Part shown: one piece after another, positions 59,005 through 64,000 of the stretch
Layout of the letters: the number at the start of each line of letters is the position of its first letter
Numbering within the stretch: the stretch's first letter is position 1
Assembly: GCF_013201825.1 (NCBI RefSeq)
Contig: NZ_CP053836.1
Span: forward strand, 124,001 to 188,000
DNA length: 64,000 nucleotides
Reading direction: 5' to 3'
Source of the DNA: Halarcobacter ebronensis
Lineage (GTDB): Bacteria > Campylobacterota > Campylobacteria > Campylobacterales > Arcobacteraceae
Program-made: the position numbers and the translations under genes
The notes under the pieces: model-generated
The model's database searches: none
What the model was told of the DNA's origin: nothing
The model's input: only the letters and a program-made list of their open reading frames with translations

Positions 59005-60352
59005 AAATTTGCTCTTTTTTTAATAGATTTTGAGTATAGATAAAGGCAAAAATAGCAGCAGAATATATCATAACTAAAACACCAACCCAAAGATAGATAT
59101 AATCTAAATTAAAAACTTTTACAATCAAATAAGCTATAAAAAATTTTGCAATGATTTGTCTATACAAAGCTATATATAAAATCATTTTTGGCTTTTTAAT
59201 CCCTTGCAGTGTAGAAACACAGATAAAAAGAATTACATAAGCATAAAAAATCCAAACTTCAACTAATAGATAATTCAAACCATAAGTGATTACCTCTAAA
59301 TCATCATCAAATTGCATAATGATTAGTTTTCCAAAAATATATAAAAAAACTATCCCAAAAGTTGAGATTATAAAACCATATTTTAAAGCTTTGTTTAGAG
59401 TCTCTTGTACCCTTTCATATTTTTTAGCACCATAATTATTTGATACAAGAGTTAATACAGCCGAACTAAGCCCAAGAGCTGGCAAAAGCATAAGTTGTTC
59501 AACTCTAAAACCAACTCCATATCCTGCTACAGCTTTTACTCCATATAAAGATACAAAATAGATTAGAATAATTGATCCAATAGACATAATAAGCATATTC
59601 ATGCTTGATGGAATTCCTTGTATTATCATATCTTTATAGATTTTTTTATGTGGTAAAAAGTATTTTAGATTTTCAAAATGGATTAATTTAGTTTGTAAAA
59701 CTTTGTATAAAAGATAGATCCCATTTAAAATTTGAATTAAAACTGTTGCAAAAGCAAGTCCAGAGATGCCCATTGCTGGAATGAATAAAAAACCATATAC
59801 AAAAAGTGGATTAAAGACTAAATTTGCAAAAAATCCAAAGATTAAAGTATTTCTATAGGATTTTGTATCTCCTCTGGAGATTAAAATTGCATTTAAAGCA
59901 AAATTTGTCATAAAAAATATTGTTCCAGCTAGTATTACATTTATATAATCAAGGGATAGTTGTAAATAATCATTTGAAGCCCCTAGAAGCTTTAAAAGAG
60001 ATGGGGAGATGATAAATCCTACCAAAGTCATTAAAAGAGCTAATAACTGCATAAAAAAGATTCCCTTATGGGCATACAATGAAGCTAAAAACCTTTTGTC
60101 ACTTCCTGTTGCATTTCCTATTAAAGCAGTAATTGCAGAAGAGAATCCATATCCTAGACCAATTACAGTAAAAAATATCATAAATGAGAGCGACAAAGCT
60201 GATATAGCTTGTGTAGAGATAAGTCCTGCATAAAAAGTATCTACAACATTTGTTAGGGTATTAAAAATCATTCCCATACTAGCAGGGATTGCTATTTGTT
60301 TTAAAAGGGTTGGGATATCATCATTTATAAGGTATTTAGTATTATTCTTCAC
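58997..60352 (-). CDS. MATE-family multidrug efflux transporter
   Basis: 451 aa with twelve membrane segments in two similar halves (around PASMGMIFNTLTNVVDTFY and PSSMNMLIMSIGSIILIYF). NorM/DinF-type sodium- or proton-driven drug efflux is the family role. It converges on the DUF2063 gene with an 8-base overlap and opposite direction, so it is probably not part of the RiPP operon, although export of a small molecule cannot be excluded. Confidence 0.9.
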   Translation of the reverse strand: MKNNTKYLINDDIPTLLKQIAIPASMGMIFNTLTNVVDTFYAGLISTQAISALSLSFMIFFTVIGLGYGFSSAITALIGNATGSDKRFLASLYAHKGIFFMQLLALLMTLVGFIISPSLLKLLGASNDYLQLSLDYINVILAGTIFFMTNFALNAILISRGDTKSYRNTLIFGFFANLVFNPLFVYGFLFIPAMGISGLAFATVLIQILNGIYLLYKVLQTKLIHFENLKYFLPHKKIYKDMIIQGIPSSMNMLIMSIGSIILIYFVSLYGVKAVAGYGVGFRVEQLMLLPALGLSSAVLTLVSNNYGAKKYERVQETLNKALKYGFIISTFGIVFLYIFGKLIIMQFDDDLEVITYGLNYLLVEVWIFYAYVILFICVSTLQGIKKPKMILYIALYRQIIAKFFIAYLIVKVFNLDYIYLWVGVLVMIYSAAIFAFIYTQNLLKKEQIFR

Positions 60353-60400
60353 GGAAGTTCCAATTATATAGTTGTGAAATAATAGCTAGAAAAGATTTTA

Positions 60401-60437
60401 GAAAAATAAGAATTGAAGATTAATCTTCAATTCTTAT
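60401..60437 (-). terminator. Terminator of hom (32-bp perfect palindrome)
   Basis: Positions 60406-60437 form a perfect 32-bp palindrome centred at 60421/60422 and covering the hom stop codon (half-site ATAAGAATTGAAGATT). On the minus strand it runs into TTTTTC. It is a strong terminator for the alaC-hom unit. Confidence 0.85.
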
Positions 60438-61679
60438 CATTGCAGTTTTGCCTGTAACAACACCTGCCTCTTCAATAGTTTTAAGTGCTTCAATTACATC
60501 TTTTTCAGTAGATGTATGTGTTGAAAGTAGAATATGTGCACAAGTTCTATTTAATGGTTTTTGAATCATTTTCTCAATAGAGATGTTTTTAGATCCTAAA
60601 ATAGTTGCAATTTTTGCTAAAACTCCTGCTTTATCCTCAACTCTTAGTCTTAGGTAATATTTTGTTCTAATATTCTCTTTTGGCATTAGTTTTAAATTTT
60701 TACCATGAGGAGTCTCAAAACCTAACATTGGTGCACCTTTACCACGTCTTGCAATATCTATGATATTTGCAATTACAGCAGAGGCTGTTGCATCACCACC
60801 AGCACCTGCTCCATAATACATAGTTTCACCAACTTTGTCTCCAATAACAGAGACTCCGTTCATAACTCCATCAACTTTTGAAATCATTTCATGATTTGGA
60901 ATAAGTGAAGGATGAACTCTAAGCTCAATCTCATTATCAACTTTTTTAGCAATAGTTAGAAGTTTGATTGAGTAGTTAAACTCTTTTGCAAAATCAATAT
61001 CTTCTGAAGAGATATTTTGAATACCTTCAATTAGAATATCTTCAGGTTTCACGTCTATCCCATAAGCAATTGAACCAAGAATAAGAAGTTTATGTGCAGC
61101 ATCAAATCCACCAACATCAAATGTTGGATCAGCTTCTGCATAACCTAGTTCTTGAGCCTCTTTTAAGATAGTGTCGTAATCTATACCTTCATTTATCATT
61201 TTTGTAAGCATATAGTTACAAGTTCCATTCATAATACCTCTAATTGATAAGATATTATTTGCTGTTAATCCATCCCTTAGGGCATTTATAATTGGAATAC
61301 CACCTGCAACTGAAGCTTCATATTCAAAAGGTGTATCTCCAGCTAAATCTTGAAGCTCATATCTGTGATAAGCAAGAAGTGCTTTATTTGCTGTTACAAC
61401 AGCTTTTCCATTTGCCAAAGCCTTTTTGATTATTTCATAAGGTCTTTCAATTCCACCCATAAGCTCAACAATCACATCAATTGAGTCATCATTTAAAACT
61501 TTTTCAAGGTCATCTGTTAATTCAATTGTTACATCTCTTTTTTTATTAAGATTATTAACAACGCCAATAGCAGGTTCAATCTCACAACCAGCTCTTGCAG
61601 TGATAATATCTTTGTTATCTCTTAAGATATTCGCAACGCTAGCTCCAACAGTACCTACTCCTATGATTCCTACTTTCAT
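60420..61679 (-). CDS. hom: Homoserine dehydrogenase
   Basis: 419 aa monofunctional enzyme. The NAD(P) motif GVGTVGASVA (residues 6-15), the catalytic block GIMNGTCNYMLTKM and AYAEADPTFDVGGFDAAHK are present. A C-terminal ACT domain (about 345-419) suggests feedback by threonine. It reduces aspartate semialdehyde to homoserine for threonine and methionine. Eight bases follow the aminotransferase gene. Confidence 0.96.
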   Translation of the reverse strand: MKVGIIGVGTVGASVANILRDNKDIITARAGCEIEPAIGVVNNLNKKRDVTIELTDDLEKVLNDDSIDVIVELMGGIERPYEIIKKALANGKAVVTANKALLAYHRYELQDLAGDTPFEYEASVAGGIPIINALRDGLTANNILSIRGIMNGTCNYMLTKMINEGIDYDTILKEAQELGYAEADPTFDVGGFDAAHKLLILGSIAYGIDVKPEDILIEGIQNISSEDIDFAKEFNYSIKLLTIAKKVDNEIELRVHPSLIPNHEMISKVDGVMNGVSVIGDKVGETMYYGAGAGGDATASAVIANIIDIARRGKGAPMLGFETPHGKNLKLMPKENIRTKYYLRLRVEDKAGVLAKIATILGSKNISIEKMIQKPLNRTCAHILLSTHTSTEKDVIEALKTIEEAGVVTGKTAMIRIED

Positions 61680-61687
61680 AAATTATC

Positions 61688-62899
61688 CTATAAACTATTT
61701 AAATATTTTTTTATGTTTTTTCCAGCTTGTCTAATTCTTTTTTCATTTTCAATTAGTGCAATTCTCACATACTCATCACCATAATGACCAAATCCAATAC
61801 CTGGACTTACAGCAACTTTAGCTTCAACAAGTAGTTGTTTTGAGAACTCCATACTTCCAAGATGTCTAGCTTTTTCTGGGATTTTTGCCCAGATAAACAT
61901 TGAAGCATGAGGTACTTTCATATCCCAACCAGCCTCTTTGAAAACTTCAACCATTAAATCTCTTCTTTTTCTATATTTTTCAATATGTTCTTCAACACAC
62001 TCTTGAGGACCATCAAGGGCAACAGTAGCTGCAACTTGAATTGGTGTAAACATACCATAGTCAAGCCAAGATTTGATTCTTTTTAAAGCACCAACAAGTT
62101 TTTCATTACCTACAATAAAACCAACTCTCCATCCTGCCATATTATATGATTTTGATAGAGTAAATGACTCAACTGCAACATCAAGTGCACCTTTAGCCTG
62201 GAAAATTGATGGTGTTTTATATCCATCAAAAGTGATATCTGCATAAGCAATATCTGAGATTATGTAAAATCTCTCTTTTTTAGCCAAATCAACCAATCTT
62301 TGATAAAAATCTGGTGTTACAGTTGCACAAGATGGGTTGTGTGGAAAGTTAACTAAAACATATTTTACTTTTGGAATAGACTCTTTTAATGTTTTGTTTA
62401 ATCTCTCAAAAAATAGGTCTTCATCAACTCTAAAATTTTCTTCATCAAATGGTAACTCAAAGTTATGAATTGCACCACCAGCTAACATAAATGCATAAGA
62501 GTGGATTGGATATGTTGGATCTGGAACAATAGCAACATCACCTACATTTACAATTGCTTGAACTAAGTGAACATATCCCTCTTTGCTTCCCATTGTTGCA
62601 ACTGCGTGTTTATTTGGATCTAAATAATCAACTCCATATTTTCTTTTATACCAGTTACAAATTGCAAGTCTTAATTTGTAAATACCTGCACTAGCACTAT
62701 AGCCATGATTTTTAGGCTTGTGTGCTGCTTCAATTAATTTATCTGTTATATGTTGTGGAGCTGGTCCATCAGGATTTCCCATTGAGAAATCTATAATATC
62801 CTCACCGGCTCTTCTTGCTTCCATTTTAATAGCGTTAACTTCTGCAAACACATAGTTTGGAAGTCTTTTCATTCTTTCAAATTCAATCTCTGGAAACAT
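61688..62899 (-). CDS. alaC: Class I aminotransferase, AlaC-like
   Basis: 403 aa PLP enzyme. IDFSMGNPDGPAPQHI, TLSKSYNMAGWRVGF (the PLP lysine is in SKSYNMAG) and the C-terminal arginine VRIALIENEKRIRQA are intact. Sequence pattern is very close to E. coli AlaC (alanine/pyruvate-glutamate). Orthologues in the phylum are often labelled LL-diaminopimelate aminotransferase; both remain possible. Placed with hom in the conserved Campylobacter order. Confidence 0.9.
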   Translation of the reverse strand: MFPEIEFERMKRLPNYVFAEVNAIKMEARRAGEDIIDFSMGNPDGPAPQHITDKLIEAAHKPKNHGYSASAGIYKLRLAICNWYKRKYGVDYLDPNKHAVATMGSKEGYVHLVQAIVNVGDVAIVPDPTYPIHSYAFMLAGGAIHNFELPFDEENFRVDEDLFFERLNKTLKESIPKVKYVLVNFPHNPSCATVTPDFYQRLVDLAKKERFYIISDIAYADITFDGYKTPSIFQAKGALDVAVESFTLSKSYNMAGWRVGFIVGNEKLVGALKRIKSWLDYGMFTPIQVAATVALDGPQECVEEHIEKYRKRRDLMVEVFKEAGWDMKVPHASMFIWAKIPEKARHLGSMEFSKQLLVEAKVAVSPGIGFGHYGDEYVRIALIENEKRIRQAGKNIKKYLNSL

Positions 62900-62905
62900 C
62901 TTTTT

Positions 62906-63724
62906 TTACTCCTTAATTATTACACTTAAACCACGCGAGATATTAGCAAGCGTGTATAAATCATCTATTTTTATATAAGTTGTTCCTTCAGGAATTTCTA
63001 ACTGAAGTGAACTCTTTTTATTGTTCTCTTTTATGATATTTAATATGCTTAAATGTTTATCATAAAAAACCACTTGAGGAAACCATTGATTACTCCATTT
63101 TGAAATAATTTTTATACTCTTTGCATTTGAAACTTTTATAAAATACGGAGTTAATGGCTTTCTAAAATCTACTCTTTCATTATTTGTAATAACTTGCGTA
63201 TCAGATAGAGTAGAGTATGATGTATCAATAACATACATCCATTTTATATACCCCTCTTGCTTGATATCTATAAGTTGACAACTATTTTTAGCCAACTCTT
63301 TTGATAACATAAGAGGGTCAATGGCGGCCTCTGTTTTAAGGCTAATAGTCCAAGTTAAAGTTTTATATTCATCATAAAATAGATTTTTTGTAAAATAGTG
63401 ATAATATCCTAAAGTTGTCAATGAATCAGAGATAATTTTCATAGATTTAACAGGATCATCAGAGATTTTAAATGTTATAAAAACCTCTTGTGGTGAGTTT
63501 AATCCCACTTTTAAAAGTCCATTCTCTTTTAATTTTTCCATTACGGCAATATAGTTTACTTTATCATTTATATAAAAATTATTTGCATTTTTAAATAGAA
63601 ACTCTATTAGTCCTTTGTTTTCGTTAAACTCACTACTACCAATAAGACTCTCTATTTTATTATCTAAAACAGAGGCATTTAAAATAATCGAAAATATGAA
63701 AATTAGACTTAGTTTTTTAATCAT
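62906..63724 (-). CDS. Periplasmic protein of unknown function (Cj0151-like position)
   Basis: 272 aa with a signal peptide (about 1-17, ending L-N-A). No enzyme motif seen. Two alpha/beta-looking segments (residues 60-110 and 125-175) and a C-terminal beta-rich region (185-272). In Campylobacter jejuni a periplasmic protein gene of this kind sits at the same place beside the aminotransferase and hom genes, so the position is conserved. Function unknown. Confidence 0.7.
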   Translation of the reverse strand: MIKKLSLIFIFSIILNASVLDNKIESLIGSSEFNENKGLIEFLFKNANNFYINDKVNYIAVMEKLKENGLLKVGLNSPQEVFITFKISDDPVKSMKIISDSLTTLGYYHYFTKNLFYDEYKTLTWTISLKTEAAIDPLMLSKELAKNSCQLIDIKQEGYIKWMYVIDTSYSTLSDTQVITNNERVDFRKPLTPYFIKVSNAKSIKIISKWSNQWFPQVVFYDKHLSILNIIKENNKKSSLQLEIPEGTTYIKIDDLYTLANISRGLSVIIKE

Positions 63725-63733
63725 TGTACACTC

Positions 63734-64000
63734 TTAGTTTTTTAAATTATAAATTAAAATTCCACCTGCAACAGAGACATTTAGAGAGTCAAAATCATTT
63801 GACATCTTAATAGAGACTTTTTCATCAAGTTTTTTAATCATTTTACTTGAAAGTCCTTCCCCTTCACTTCCTAAAACAAGTGCAATTTTTTCTTTTTTTT
63901 GTTCAAACTTTTTTAAATCTTTTCCATCCATTGCTGCACCAAAAAGTTTAAAACCATACTGTTTTAACTCATTTGCAACATCCAGTGAATTTGGATTATG
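63734..64000 (-). CDS. SpoU/TrmH-family RNA 2'-O-methyltransferase, C-terminal part
   Basis: 89 codons, open to the window edge. The visible end has SPOUT motif 2 (LVLGSEGEGLS) and motif 3 (SLNVSVAGGILIYNL), the knotted SAM-binding part of RlmB/TrmH enzymes. The upstream frame (HNPNSLDVANELKQYG) continues without a stop past the edge, so the start lies outside. RlmB (23S G2251) is the likeliest identity. Confidence 0.88.
   Translation of the reverse strand, partial: HNPNSLDVANELKQYGFKLFGAAMDGKDLKKFEQKKEKIALVLGSEGEGLSSKMIKKLDEKVSIKMSNDFDSLNVSVAGGILIYNLKN

Noticed and set aside
58997-60352. MATE pump as part of the RiPP operon (peptide exporter)
   Set aside because: It is on the opposite strand and convergent with the DUF2063 gene, and the precursor carries its own secretion signal.

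Overview
The window is AT-rich, densely coded bacterial DNA that looks like an Arcobacter-group member of the Campylobacterota. Reasons: many overlapping genes, TTG/GTG starts, extended -10 promoters (TGnTATAAT) with no clear -35, an RNase J with a long basic N-terminus, H-Q-W histidine kinase boxes, and the order homoserine dehydrogenase / AlaC-type aminotransferase / periplasmic protein / SpoU methyltransferase known from Campylobacter. The species was not tested by any search.

Layout. 1-4.9 kb: small redox and efflux modules (AcuI/YhdH oxidoreductase between two HxlR regulators; fetB-gpsA; MarR-MFS). 4.9-7.2 kb: gatB and a SurA-like chaperone. 7.2-19.1 kb: a minus-strand lactate block, read in the order lutABC, sensor kinase, response regulator, TRAP transporter dctPQM, FAD/Fe-S D-lactate dehydrogenase. 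It seems to combine uptake, oxidation and sensing of one carbon source. 19.2-28.6 kb: dCMP deaminase, accBC, a DEAD-box helicase with a structured leader, Pit phosphate transporter, an AEC carrier with an apparent AUU start, asnB, a small protein under a Fur-box-like site and tRNA-Val(GAC). 28.7-32.6 kb: an orphan second DctP, then an unusual SdhA/SdhB pair behind a Phd/YefM-like protein. 32.6-46.8 kb: housekeeping genes (2-hydroxyacid dehydrogenase, PhoH, hemJ, rarA, rluB, kdsD, RNase J, rsmA, hisF, rlmN, gltX, an RRM protein).

Two ParB-type parS palindromes lie 5.4 kb apart (inside kdsD and at 43.26 kb). Next to the second is a 60-bp tandem repeat array (seven identical copies plus one decayed). 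Each unit carries a GNRA-type hairpin and a half-parS-like sequence. This suggests the window lies within the centromere region near the replication origin.

47-59 kb is a metal (probably copper) block: cusCBA-type RND efflux, a Met-rich YtkA-like protein, two paralogous two-component systems whose regulator genes both look leaderless, a YceI protein, and a RiPP cassette (Cys-rich precursor with four CGAGKCG motifs, MNIO/DUF692 enzyme, DUF2063 partner). The cassette resembles the oxazolin/bufferin copper-binding peptide systems and is the most striking biochemical system here. The window ends with a MATE pump, hom, alaC, a periplasmic protein and the end of a SpoU-family methyltransferase.
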